Shown here one piece after another: positions 15,869 to 24,638 of a DNA stretch of 64,000 bases; within the stretch, counting starts at the first letter, position 1; each line of letters begins with the position of its first letter. The notes under the pieces were generated by a model. The model was not told the origin of the DNA and made no database searches. It saw only the letters and a list, made by a program, of their open reading frames with translations. The stretch spans positions 62,001-126,000 of the forward strand of contig NZ_FCOB02000021.1 of assembly GCF_001545075.1 (NCBI RefSeq), read 5' to 3'. A program made the translations under genes and the position numbers. The DNA comes from Caballeronia ptereochthonis (GTDB lineage: Bacteria > Pseudomonadota > Gammaproteobacteria > Burkholderiales > Burkholderiaceae).

Positions 15869-17053
15869 ATGAATTTCAATGAGTACCCCGTTGATTCGCT
15901 GATGTACATCACGAACCGCCCCGACATCGTGTTCACGCACGGCAAGGGTTCGTGGCTCTACGACAACACGGGCAAGCGCTACCTCGACTTCATCCAGGGC
16001 TGGGCCGTCAACTCGCTCGGCCACTGCAACGACGGCATGATCGAAGCGCTCAACAAGCAGGCGCGCACGCTGATCAACCCCTCGCCGGCGTTCTACAACG
16101 CGCCGATGGCGCAGCTCGCCGGCCTTCTCACCGCGAACAGCTGCTTCGACAAGGTGTTCTTCGCCAACAGCGGCGCGGAAGCGAACGAAGGCGCGATCAA
16201 GCTCGCGCGCAAGTGGGGCAGGAAGTTCAGGAACGGCGCGTACGAGATCATCACCTTCGATCACAGCTTCCACGGCCGCACGCTCGCGACGATGTCCGCG
16301 AGCGGCAAGGCCGGCTGGGACACGATCTACGCGCCGCAGGTGCCGGGCTTCCCGAAGGCCGATCTGAACGACATCGCGTCGGTCGAGAAGCTCATCAACG
16401 AGAAGACCGTCGGCGTGATGCTCGAGCCGATCCAGGGCGAAGGCGGCGTGATCCCCGCGACGCGCGAGTTCATGCAGCAGTTGCGCGAGCTCACGAAGAA
16501 GCACAACCTGCTTTTGATCGTCGATGAAGTGCAGAGCGGCTGCGGCCGCGCGGGAACGCTCTTCGCCTATGAGCTCTCGGGCATCGAGCCGGACATCATG
16601 ACGCTCGGCAAGGGCATCGGCGGCGGCGTGCCGCTCGCGGCGCTGCTCTCGAAGGCGGAGGTCGCGTGCTTCGACGCGGGCGATCAGGGCGGCACGTACA
16701 ACGGCAATCCGCTGATGACGGCGGTCGGCTATTCGGTGATTTCGCAGCTGACGGCGCCGGGCTTCCTCGAAGGCGTGCGCGCGAACGGCGAGTATCTGAA
16801 GCAGGAGTTGCTCAAGCTGTCGGCGGAGCGCGGCTTCCAGGGCGAGCGCGGCGAAGGCCTGCTGCGCGCGTTGCTGCTCGACAGCGACAAGGGTCCGCAG
16901 ATCGTCGAGAAGGCGCGCCTGATGCAGCCGGACGGCCTTCTGGTCAATGCGGCGCGCCCGAACCTGCTGCGCTTCATGCCCGCACTCAACGTGACCCGCG
17001 ACGAGATCGACCTGATGATGAAGATGCTGCGCTCGGTGCTCGATTCGCTGTGA
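15869..17053 (+). CDS. argD: Acetylornithine aminotransferase family protein
   Basis: This is a 394-residue class-III PLP aminotransferase. The PLP lysine is K248 in L-G-K-G-I-G-G-G. Other motifs are F-A-N-S-G-A-E-A-N-E-G-A-I-K, F-H-G-R-T-L-A and the aspartate in V-D-E-V-Q-S-G. ATG 15869, with GGAG 10 bases upstream, gives the normal N-terminus; a longer frame to 15749 would run through the terminator hairpin. It converts N-acetylglutamate semialdehyde to N-acetylornithine in arginine synthesis and may also accept related ornithine derivatives. It overlaps the GTG of the following GNAT gene. The upstream Arg-codon leader and terminator suggest arginine-dependent attenuation. Confidence 0.92.
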   Translation: MNFNEYPVDSLMYITNRPDIVFTHGKGSWLYDNTGKRYLDFIQGWAVNSLGHCNDGMIEALNKQARTLINPSPAFYNAPMAQLAGLLTANSCFDKVFFANSGAEANEGAIKLARKWGRKFRNGAYEIITFDHSFHGRTLATMSASGKAGWDTIYAPQVPGFPKADLNDIASVEKLINEKTVGVMLEPIQGEGGVIPATREFMQQLRELTKKHNLLLIVDEVQSGCGRAGTLFAYELSGIEPDIMTLGKGIGGGVPLAALLSKAEVACFDAGDQGGTYNGNPLMTAVGYSVISQLTAPGFLEGVRANGEYLKQELLKLSAERGFQGERGEGLLRALLLDSDKGPQIVEKARLMQPDGLLVNAARPNLLRFMPALNVTRDEIDLMMKMLRSVLDSL

Positions 17054-17472
17054 TCATCCGTACGTTCGATGCAGGCGATCACGATGCGGTGATCGCCCTG
17101 TGGCGCGATGTGTTTCCGGAGTACGCGGACGCATCGCGGCCGCAGCGCGATCCGGCGCTGTCGATCGCCAACAAGATGAAGACGCAGCCGGAGTTGTTTT
17201 TCATCGGCACGCTCGGTGACGAAGTGATCGGCACCGTGATGTGCGGATATGACGGGCATCGCGGCTGGGTGTATTCGCTCGCCGTGACGCCTTCGCTGCG
17301 CGGACGCGGCTATGGCAGCGCGCTGATGCGGCACGCCGAAGCTGCCCTGACGCGGCTCGGATGTCCGAAGGTGAATCTGCAAATCCTCGCGGTCAAGACC
17401 GAGCTTCGCGGTTTCTACGAAAAGCTCGGCTATCGCATGGATGAAGTCGTGAGCCTCGGCAAGCGGCTCTGA
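17050..17472 (+). CDS. ypeA: GNAT family acetyltransferase, YpeA-like
   Basis: This is a 140-residue GNAT protein starting at GTG 17050, which overlaps the argD stop by four bases. The central motif G-T-V-M-C-G-Y-D-G-H-R-G-W, the acetyl-CoA loop R-G-R-G-Y-G-S-A-L-M and the C-terminal Y-E-K-L-G-Y-R-M-D-E-V-V-S-L-G-K-R-L match E. coli YpeA closely. The substrate is not established. Co-translation with argD could hint at a link to amino-acid acetylation, but that is context only. A strong hairpin follows at 17481. Confidence 0.88.
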   Translation: MIIRTFDAGDHDAVIALWRDVFPEYADASRPQRDPALSIANKMKTQPELFFIGTLGDEVIGTVMCGYDGHRGWVYSLAVTPSLRGRGYGSALMRHAEAALTRLGCPKVNLQILAVKTELRGFYEKLGYRMDEVVSLGKRL

Positions 17473-17480
17473 ACAATAAA

Positions 17481-17506
17481 AAAGCCGACTGCTGCCGCAG
17501 TCGGCT
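17481..17506. terminator. Bidirectional terminator between the GNAT gene and livF
   Basis: Arms AAGCCGACTGC and GCAGTCGGCTT flank a TGCC loop, with a run of A's before. A second partial copy (GCGGCAGTCGGCTTCTT) follows at once. It lies between convergent genes, so it can serve both. Confidence 0.85.
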
Positions 17507-17543
17507 TGCTGCGGCAGTCGGCTTCTTCGAACGGCAAGCGAAA

Positions 17544-18266
<723 letters not shown>

Positions 18267-19043
18267 TTAGTGCACCCCCGCACCCAGATATGCCTCGATC
18301 ACCTTCGGGTTTTTCTGCACGTCCTGCGGCAGACCCTCGGCGATCACCTTGCCGTAATCGAGCACCGTCATGCGGTTGCACAATCCCATCACGAGTTTCA
18401 CGTCGTGTTCGATCAACAGAATCGTCTTGCCGTCCGAGCGGATCTTGTCGAGCAGGCGCGTGAGTTCGACCTTCTCCGTCGCGTTCATGCCGGCGGCGGG
18501 TTCATCGAGCGCGAGCAGCTTCGGATCGGTCGCGAGCGCGCGGGCGATTTCCAGACGGCGCTGGTGACCGTACGACAGATTGCGCGACGTGTAGTCCGCG
18601 TATTGCAGCACGCCGACGTACTCGAGCAGTTCGAGCGCGCGTTCCTTGATCTCGCGCTCTTCACGCCGTTCCGCCGGCGTCTGGAACACCGCGCCCAGCA
18701 GACCGTGCTTCGTGCGCACGTGACGGCCGACCATCACGTTCTCGAGCGCAGTCATGCCGCCGAACAGACGAATGTTCTGGAACGTGCGCGCAATGCCCGC
18801 CTTCGCCACCTGATACACGGCGGTCGGCGTGTACGCCTGGTTGTCGAGCCTGAACTCGCCCGAATCCGGCGTGTAGAGGCCGGTGATCACGTTGAAGAAC
18901 GTCGTCTTGCCGGCGCCGTTCGGGCCGATCAGGCCGTAGATCTCGCCTTCCTTGATTTCGAGGCCGACGTCCGACAGCGCCTGCAGGCCGCCGAAGCGCT
19001 TGTTGACGCCCTTGACGGAAAGTCGCGTTTGCTTTTCGCTCAT
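18267..19043 (-). CDS. livG: Branched-chain amino acid ABC transporter ATP-binding protein LivG
   Basis: This 258-residue ATPase has Walker A G-P-N-G-A-G-K-T-T-F-F-N and signature L-S-Y-G-H-Q-R-R-L-E-I-A-R-A-L. Its Walker B is L-L-A-L-D-E-P-A-A-G-M-N, with the A-G-M-N variant typical of LivG rather than LivF. H-loop: I-E-H-D. It sits between livM and livF in the operon, with an 18-base gap to livM. It forms the ATPase heterodimer with LivF under the LivH-LivM membrane channel. Confidence 0.95.
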   Translation of the reverse strand: MSEKQTRLSVKGVNKRFGGLQALSDVGLEIKEGEIYGLIGPNGAGKTTFFNVITGLYTPDSGEFRLDNQAYTPTAVYQVAKAGIARTFQNIRLFGGMTALENVMVGRHVRTKHGLLGAVFQTPAERREEREIKERALELLEYVGVLQYADYTSRNLSYGHQRRLEIARALATDPKLLALDEPAAGMNATEKVELTRLLDKIRSDGKTILLIEHDVKLVMGLCNRMTVLDYGKVIAEGLPQDVQKNPKVIEAYLGAGVH

Positions 19044-19061
19044 GTTCTGAATCTCCGCTCT

Positions 19062-20231
19062 TCAAGCACGCGCCGGCTTCTTGCCGTTGCGCTTCGCGAT
19101 CTTCGCGATCTTGTCTTCGTGTTTCGGGGCGGGCCACAGGCCTTCCGAGCGATACAGCATGATCAGCACCATCGCCAGGCCGTACAGCAGCTGGCGGATG
19201 ACTTCGGTATCCACGATCTGATGGCCGAAGATGGCGTTCTGCAGCGGGCCCATCGTCGAGCGCAGAAACTCGGGGAACACGGCGAGCAGCACCGCGCCGA
19301 GAATCACGCCCGGAATATGGCCCATGCCGCCCAGCACCACACACGCCAGCACGACGATCGATTCCCAGAACGTGAACGATTCCGGCGACACGAAGCCCTG
19401 GAACGCGCCGAACATCGCACCGGACAGGCCGCCGAACGACGCGCCCATCGCGAACGCGAGCAGCTTCACGTTACGGGTGTTGATGCCCATCGCCTTCGCG
19501 GCGATTTCGTCCTCGCGGATCGCGGCCCATGCGCGGCCGATGCGCGAGTGCTGCAGGCGCGTACACACCCAGATCACGAAGAGCGCGCACAGCACGAACA
19601 GGTAGTAATACATGTACACAGACGGAAATTTGAAGCCGAAGAGCTCGTGCGTCTGCGACAGGTTGAAGCCTGCCACCGTCACCGGATCGATGCCCGTGAT
19701 CCCCTTCGGACCGTTGGTGATGTTCACCGGACGATCGAGGTTGTTCATGAAGATCCGGACGATTTCCCCGAAGCCCAGGGTCACGATCGCGAGATAGTCG
19801 CCGCGCAGACGCAGCGTCGGTGCGCCGAGCAGCACGCCGAAGGTCGCGGCAACCGCCATCGCGATCGGCACGATGATGAAGAACGGCACGTGCAGGCCGC
19901 CGGGCGCGAGGTGCGCAATCCATTCGAACTGCGTCGTCAGCTGCGGCGACGAGAGCAGCGCGGCGGTATAGGCGCCGACCGCATAGAACGCGATATAGCC
20001 CAGGTCGAGCAGGCCGGCGAAGCCGACCACGACGTTCAGGCCCAGCGCGAGCATCACGTAAAGCATCGCGAAGTCGAGCACGCGGACCCAGTAGTTGCCG
20101 CCCGCGGCGCCGATGACCATCGGCGCGGCAATGACGAACACGGCGGTGAGAATGCCGACGACGAGCGTCTTCGCCATGTTTTTTTCGGGGATGAGCGTGG
20201 TGGACGGCTCAATCGGTTGAATCGAAGTCAT
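19062..20231 (-). CDS. livM: Branched-chain amino acid ABC transporter permease LivM
   Basis: This 389-residue permease has about ten hydrophobic helices. It carries the LivM motif L-G-L-N-V-V-V-G-F-A-G-L-L-D-L-G-Y-I-A-F-Y-A-V-G-A-Y and the cytoplasmic coupling segment G-R-A-W-A-A-I-R-E-D-E-I-A-A-K-A-M-G-I-N. ATG 20231, with GAGG 9-13 bases upstream, is preferred to a start 14 codons earlier inside the gap to livH. It pairs with LivH. The C-terminal tail is Lys-rich. Confidence 0.93.
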   Translation of the reverse strand: MTSIQPIEPSTTLIPEKNMAKTLVVGILTAVFVIAAPMVIGAAGGNYWVRVLDFAMLYVMLALGLNVVVGFAGLLDLGYIAFYAVGAYTAALLSSPQLTTQFEWIAHLAPGGLHVPFFIIVPIAMAVAATFGVLLGAPTLRLRGDYLAIVTLGFGEIVRIFMNNLDRPVNITNGPKGITGIDPVTVAGFNLSQTHELFGFKFPSVYMYYYLFVLCALFVIWVCTRLQHSRIGRAWAAIREDEIAAKAMGINTRNVKLLAFAMGASFGGLSGAMFGAFQGFVSPESFTFWESIVVLACVVLGGMGHIPGVILGAVLLAVFPEFLRSTMGPLQNAIFGHQIVDTEVIRQLLYGLAMVLIMLYRSEGLWPAPKHEDKIAKIAKRNGKKPARA

Positions 20232-20253
20232 TTTTGAGATCCTCACACGGTCT

Positions 20254-21204
20254 TTAAGCGCGGTCCGCGACACGTTCGCCGAGCAGACCCGACGGACGGA
20301 ACACGAGCACGATGATCAGCACGATGAAGGCGAACACGTCCTGGTAGTTACTGCCGAAGACGCCGCCCGTCAGATTGCCGATGTAGCCCGCCCCCAGCTG
20401 CTCGATCAGACCGAGCAGCACGCCGCCGACCATCGCGCCGCCGAGGTTGCCGATACCGCCCAGCACCGCCGCCGTGAACGCCTTGAGGCCTGGAATGAAG
20501 CCCATGTAGAAGTGCGCGTTGCCGTATTCCGACGCGATCATGACGCCCGCCAGCGCAGCAAGCGCCGAGCCGATCATGAAGGTCGCGGAAATCACGAAGT
20601 TCGGGTTCACGCCCATCAGCGAGGCGACGCCCGGGTTCTCGGCGATCGCGCGCATCGCGCGGCCGAGCTTGGTCTTGTGCACCAGCAGCAGCAGTCCGCC
20701 CATCACGAGGAACGCGACCACGATGATGACGATTTCGGTCATCGAGATCACCGCGCCCGGACGGGTTTCGTCGGCGGCGATGACGTTGATCGGATCGGTC
20801 GGCAGGAGCTGCGGGAACGCCAGCGGGTTGCGGCCCCAGATCATCATCGCGATGGTCTGCAGGAGAATCGACACGCCGATCGCGGTGATCAGCGGAGCGA
20901 GGCGCGGCGCGCGGCGCAGCGGCCGATACGCGACTCTCTCGATCGTGTACCCGACGACGGCGCAGATGCACGCGGCGATGATGAGCGCGATCGTCAGCAT
21001 GATCGGACCGGGCAGCGCGGGGAAGTGGTTCTGCATGACGCCGATGGCTGACAAGGCAACCATCGCGCCGACCATCAGCACGTCGCCGTGCGCGAAGTTG
21101 ATGATGCCCAGAATGCCGTACACCATCGTGTAGCCTAGTGCGATGATGGCGTAGACGCTGCCAAGCACCAGACCGTTGAGGATCTGCTGGATGAAAATAT
21201 CCAT
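20254..21204 (-). CDS. livH: Branched-chain amino acid ABC transporter permease LivH
   Basis: This is a 316-residue, multi-helix permease with the LivH N-terminus (Q-Q-I-L-N-G-L-V-L-G-S-V-Y-A-I-I-A-L-G-Y-T-M-V-Y-G). Its coupling loop is L-G-R-A-M-R-A-I-A-E-N-P-G-V-A-S-L-M-G. It forms the translocation pore with LivM. A 223-base gap separates it from livK upstream, longer than the other gaps in the operon and containing hairpins, which may adjust expression relative to the abundant binding protein. Confidence 0.94.
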   Translation of the reverse strand: MDIFIQQILNGLVLGSVYAIIALGYTMVYGILGIINFAHGDVLMVGAMVALSAIGVMQNHFPALPGPIMLTIALIIAACICAVVGYTIERVAYRPLRRAPRLAPLITAIGVSILLQTIAMMIWGRNPLAFPQLLPTDPINVIAADETRPGAVISMTEIVIIVVAFLVMGGLLLLVHKTKLGRAMRAIAENPGVASLMGVNPNFVISATFMIGSALAALAGVMIASEYGNAHFYMGFIPGLKAFTAAVLGGIGNLGGAMVGGVLLGLIEQLGAGYIGNLTGGVFGSNYQDVFAFIVLIIVLVFRPSGLLGERVADRA

Positions 21205-21246
21205 TTAAAGCTCCTTAGCCCCGTGCGATTCGGTTACGCCTTTATC

Positions 21247-21266
21247 ACCGGCCGATAAACCGGTGT
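21247..21266. other. Hairpin in the livK-livH intergenic gap
   Basis: CACCGG and CCGGTG arms enclose CCGATAAA, 43 bases before the livH start. A second GC-rich palindrome (CCGGCCGCGGCCGG) lies near 21336-21349. Such structures between a binding-protein gene and permease genes often reduce readthrough or stabilise the upstream message. The effect here is inferred. Confidence 0.45.
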
Positions 21267-21427
21267 GAAGCGAAATCTGAAGCGGCACTGCGCGTACTTT
21301 TGAAAAAACCGGTAAAGGTTGGTCGTTCGGTGGTCCGGCCGCGGCCGGATAAGGCTGCAGCCGTCCCCAAACGGATGCGAAAACGGCGCTGTCGGTGAAG
21401 CGCCGCCGGAACTGCAAACGCCCGCTG

Positions 21428-22648
21428 CTACTGCTTGACGACGTCGAGTACGTCCTTCTTCTTGTCCTTGAAGTCGTAAAGCGTAATCGTCCCCGCCTTC
21501 AGATCGCCCTTGTCGTCGAATGCGATATGCCCCGTCAGACCGTTGTAGTCCGTCGTGGCGATCGCAGCGAGCACCTTGGGCGCTTCGATGGAATTGGCGC
21601 GCTTCATTGCGTCGACGATCACGTACATCGCGTCATACGTGAACGGCGCGTAAATCTGCACCGGGGTGTGAAAGCGGGCTTCATACTTCTGCGCGAAGTC
21701 CGCTCCCTTGTCCATCTTCGAGAGCGCGAGTCCCGCTTCCGAACAGACGAGGTTCTGCACGGCGTCGCCCGCGAGCTCGGCCACCTTATCGGTGCAGACG
21801 CCGTCGCCCGCCAGAATCTTCGCCTTGATGCCGAGCGCCGCCGCTTCCTTCGCGAACGGACCGCCCGTCACGTCCATGCCGCCGTACATCACGACGTCCG
21901 GCTGGATGCGCTTGATCTTGGTCAGGATCGCCTTGAAATTGCGGGTCTTTTCGGTGGTCTGCTCGCGCGCGGCGATCTTCACGCCGCCGGCCTGCACGGT
22001 CTTCGCGAATTCGTCGGCCAGTCCCCGGCCGTAGGCGGTCGCGTCGTCCACCACGACCACCTTCTTCGCGTGCAGCGTCTTCATCGCATAGCCGGCCAGC
22101 ACGGGGCCCTGCAGCGCGTCGGTCGCCACGACGCGAAACGTCGTCTTGTAACCTTGCTTCGTGTATTCCGGGTTCGTCGTCGATGGCGAAATCTGCGCGA
22201 TGCCCGCATCGCTATAGATCTTCGAGGCCGGAATCGACACGCCCGAGTTCATATGGCCGATCACCGCGACCACGTGGTCGTCGACGAGACGCTGCGCGGC
22301 CTCTTCTCCCGTGCGCGGATCGGCCGCATCGTCCTGGCTGTCGAGCTCGAGGCGGATGGAACGCCCGTCGATCGTCAGTCCCTGCGCGCTGATCTCTTCC
22401 AGCGCGAGACGCGCGCCGTTCTCGTTATCCTTGCCGAGATGCGCCTGCAGCCCCGTCAGAGGCGCGGCATGACCGATCTTCACGACAGTCGCCGCACTCG
22501 CCGGAGCGGGCGCGGACGCAGCCGGCGCCGCCGCGGAGCTCGCCGCCGACGCTGCCGTGCCCGCCCCGCCCTCGTCCTTCTTGCCGCATGCGGTTGCCAT
22601 TGCAACCGCAGCCGCGATGGACACGGCGTGAGCAAACTTGAATCGCAT
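21428..22648 (-). CDS. livK: Branched-chain amino acid ABC transporter substrate-binding protein (LivK/LivJ type)
   Basis: This is a 406-residue Leu/Ile/Val-binding protein starting at ATG 22648, with AGGAG upstream. The signal peptide ends at a lipobox-like M-A-T-A-C (Cys about 21), so it is probably a lipoprotein, followed by a 35-residue Ala/Ser linker. The mature domain has the type-I periplasmic binding fold (V-V-K-I-G-H-A-A-P-L-T-G, A-V-I-G-H-M-N-S-G-V-S-I-P-A-S, V-V-V-V-D-D-A-T-A-Y-G-R-G). Ligand is probably a branched-chain amino acid, though relatives bind other amino acids. It is first in the livKHMGF transcript and has its own promoter at 22713-22740. Confidence 0.92.
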   Translation of the reverse strand: MRFKFAHAVSIAAAVAMATACGKKDEGGAGTAASAASSAAAPAASAPAPASAATVVKIGHAAPLTGLQAHLGKDNENGARLALEEISAQGLTIDGRSIRLELDSQDDAADPRTGEEAAQRLVDDHVVAVIGHMNSGVSIPASKIYSDAGIAQISPSTTNPEYTKQGYKTTFRVVATDALQGPVLAGYAMKTLHAKKVVVVDDATAYGRGLADEFAKTVQAGGVKIAAREQTTEKTRNFKAILTKIKRIQPDVVMYGGMDVTGGPFAKEAAALGIKAKILAGDGVCTDKVAELAGDAVQNLVCSEAGLALSKMDKGADFAQKYEARFHTPVQIYAPFTYDAMYVIVDAMKRANSIEAPKVLAAIATTDYNGLTGHIAFDDKGDLKAGTITLYDFKDKKKDVLDVVKQ

Positions 22649-22712
22649 CAATAAGGTCTCCTGCGCCTCTAAAAACTGTCGTCGTGAACCCTTCTGGCCT
22701 CAAGACGCGCGC

Positions 22713-22740
22713 ATTGTAACGCTAAATATGAGACGAGCAA
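22713..22740 (-). promoter_or_regulatory. Probable sigma-70 promoter of livK
   Basis: On the minus strand TTGCTC (22740-22735) and TACAAT (22718-22713) are separated by 16 bases. The start of transcription would be about 60 bases before the livK ATG. The rest of 22741-23030 holds no gene I can support; a palindrome CGCAACCGGGTTGCG at about 22807-22821 could be a regulator site. Confidence 0.55.
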
Positions 22741-23033
22741 TATTCTTGCGTGGCGGGGTTTTCCAGCATTGCAACCGCATTTTTTCGGCAATTTTCAGCG
22801 CAAAGCGCAACCGGGTTGCGATCCGCTTTTGTGCAGTAGTTGCACCATAACGGCAACAGGTTCAATCGGCCGGGTTCTGGCGGTTACGTTTGCTTATCGG
22901 ATCTACGGGGAAACCCTGAAGTCATTTAGAAGAAAATGTCGATTTCGAAGCGCGCGCCAATACGGTGCTCACGCTTGGTTTCGTATCGGCTGCGAGGGTT
23001 CCGTGCGCGCCGCGAGATCCGGCGCACGGGCGA

Positions 23034-23064
23034 AAAAAAAAAAGCGCCCGGAGGCGCTTTTTTT
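23034..23064. terminator. Bidirectional rho-independent terminator after ispH
   Basis: AAAGCGCC and GGCGCTTT arms with a CGGA loop, flanked by a long A-run on one side and T-run on the other. It lies just past the ispH stop on the minus strand. Confidence 0.9.
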
Positions 23065-23079
23065 GACGCTTTGCCTGAC

Positions 23080-24048
23080 TCACTGCGGCAGCGACAACCC
23101 GCGCGGCAGCGGAAACGCGATGGTTTCCTCGATGCCTTCCAGCGACCGCACGCTGCGCACGCCGAGCTCGCGCAACCGCGCGATGACCGCCTGCGCCAGC
23201 ACTTCCGGCGCCGAGGCGCCCGCGGTCACGCCGATGCGCTTCTTGCCCTCGACCCATTTCGGATCGATCTGCGTCGGCGAATCCACCATATAGGCGGGAA
23301 TGCCGCGCTTCTCGGCCACTTCGCGCAGACGGCTCGAATTGGAGCTGTTCGGGCTGCCGACGACGATCACGACATCGCACTGCGGCGCGAGGAATTTCAC
23401 GGCGTCCTGGCGGTTCTGCGTCGCGTAGCAGATGTCCTGCTTCTTCGGCTCCCTGATGTCGGGATACTTGGTCTTCAGCGCGTCGATGATCGCCGAGGCG
23501 TCGTCGACCGAGAGCGTCGTCTGCGTGACGTACGCGATGCGCTGCGGATCGGGGAGGTCGAGCTTCAGCACGTCCTCGATATCCTCGACGAGATGCATGC
23601 ACTCGCCCGACTGGCCCATCGTGCCTTCGACCTCGGGGTGGCCCTTGTGGCCGATCATCACGATGTCGAAGCCCTCCTGGCGCATCTTCGCGACTTCCAT
23701 GTGCACCTTGGTCACGAGCGGGCACGTCGCGTCGAACACGCGCAGGCCGCGCGCCTCGGCTTCGCCGCGCACCGCCTTCGAGACGCCGTGCGCGCTGAAG
23801 ATCAGCGTGCTGCCTTCGGGCACGTCGGCCAGGTCCTCGATGAAGATCGCGCCTTTTTTGCGCAGATCCTCGACGACATACGCGTTATGGACGATCTCGT
23901 GACGCACGTAGATGGGCGCGCCGAAGAGCTTGATCGCGCGCTCGACGATTTCGATCGCGCGATCGACGCCCGCGCAGAACCCGCGCGGCTGCGCAAGCAG
24001 GATTTCGACGTCGGTCTGAACTTCGTTGAGGCTTTCAGTCAGGCTCAT
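23080..24048 (-). CDS. ispH: 4-hydroxy-3-methylbut-2-enyl diphosphate reductase
   Basis: This is a 322-residue IspH/LytB enzyme. The three iron-sulfur ligands are in P-R-G-F-C-A-G-V (C25), D-A-T-C-P-L-V and D-I-C-Y-A-T-Q-N. The active-site E-G-T-M-G-Q and S-P-N-S-S-N-S are present. It catalyses the last step of the MEP isoprenoid pathway, giving IPP and DMAPP. Start is ATG 24048, 2 bases after the fkpB stop; longer upstream frames overlap fkpB. The fkpB-ispH pairing is conserved in proteobacteria. It is the last gene before a bidirectional terminator. Confidence 0.96.
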   Translation of the reverse strand: MSLTESLNEVQTDVEILLAQPRGFCAGVDRAIEIVERAIKLFGAPIYVRHEIVHNAYVVEDLRKKGAIFIEDLADVPEGSTLIFSAHGVSKAVRGEAEARGLRVFDATCPLVTKVHMEVAKMRQEGFDIVMIGHKGHPEVEGTMGQSGECMHLVEDIEDVLKLDLPDPQRIAYVTQTTLSVDDASAIIDALKTKYPDIREPKKQDICYATQNRQDAVKFLAPQCDVVIVVGSPNSSNSSRLREVAEKRGIPAYMVDSPTQIDPKWVEGKKRIGVTAGASAPEVLAQAVIARLRELGVRSVRSLEGIEETIAFPLPRGLSLPQ

Positions 24049-24050
24049 GG

Positions 24051-24506
24051 CTACAGAATTCCGATGATTTTCACTTCGAAGACGAGCGCCTGGCCGGCCA
24101 GCGGGTGATTGAAATCGAACAGCGCCGCCGTCTCGCCGACTTCCTTCAGCACGCCCGCGTAGCGCCCGCCGTTCGGCGCGTTGAATTCGACGAGGTCGCC
24201 CGGCGAAAAATTCTCGCCGATCATGCTGTTCTCGCGCAGCGTCGCGAGCGACACCCACTGGACGAGCTCCGGATTGCGCGGCCCGAACGCCTGCTCGGGC
24301 GTTAGCTGAAAGGTGGAATGGTGGCCGACCTTCAGGCCCAGCAGAATCTCTTCCAACGGTTCCGCGAGCTGGCCTGCGCCGAGCAGGAGCGTGGCGGGCT
24401 TGTCGGTGAACGTGTTGACGATGTCCGCACCATCGGCAAGTGCAAGCCGGTAATGAAGCGTGACGTGCGAACCGGGTTTCACCTCGGAGATATCGATGAT
24501 GCTCAT
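24051..24506 (-). CDS. fkpB: FKBP-type peptidyl-prolyl isomerase, SlpA/FkpB type
   Basis: This 151-residue protein begins V-K-P-G-S-H-V-T-L-H-Y-R-L and contains T-F-T-D-K-P-A-T-L-L-L-G-A-G-Q-L and E-Q-A-F-G-P-R-N-P-E-L-V. It ends N-H-P-L-A-G-Q-A-L-V-F-E-V, the FKBP fold with an insert-in-flap domain as in SlpA. It lacks a signal peptide and should be cytoplasmic, isomerising Xaa-Pro bonds and acting as a chaperone. It directly precedes ispH (2-base gap), and the two are probably cotranscribed from the radC-fkpB intergenic region. Confidence 0.92.
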   Translation of the reverse strand: MSIIDISEVKPGSHVTLHYRLALADGADIVNTFTDKPATLLLGAGQLAEPLEEILLGLKVGHHSTFQLTPEQAFGPRNPELVQWVSLATLRENSMIGENFSPGDLVEFNAPNGGRYAGVLKEVGETAALFDFNHPLAGQALVFEVKIIGIL

Positions 24507-24638
24507 GAGTATTGGATGTGGCCGTACAGTCGGATGCGGGGCGCGGACCCCGCGCGTGGCGGCTCTTCGGCGCGAGGCGGCGAACCGTGCGGCGCCGGTG
24601 CGAACCGGGCGCCAAAACCGCTATTGTAAGACAGAGTT

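Noticed and set aside
22872..22895. Sigma-54 promoter-like TGGC...TTGC near livK
   Set aside because: The spacing between the GG and GC elements is one base too long, it points away from livK, and a sigma-70 pair is present nearer the gene.
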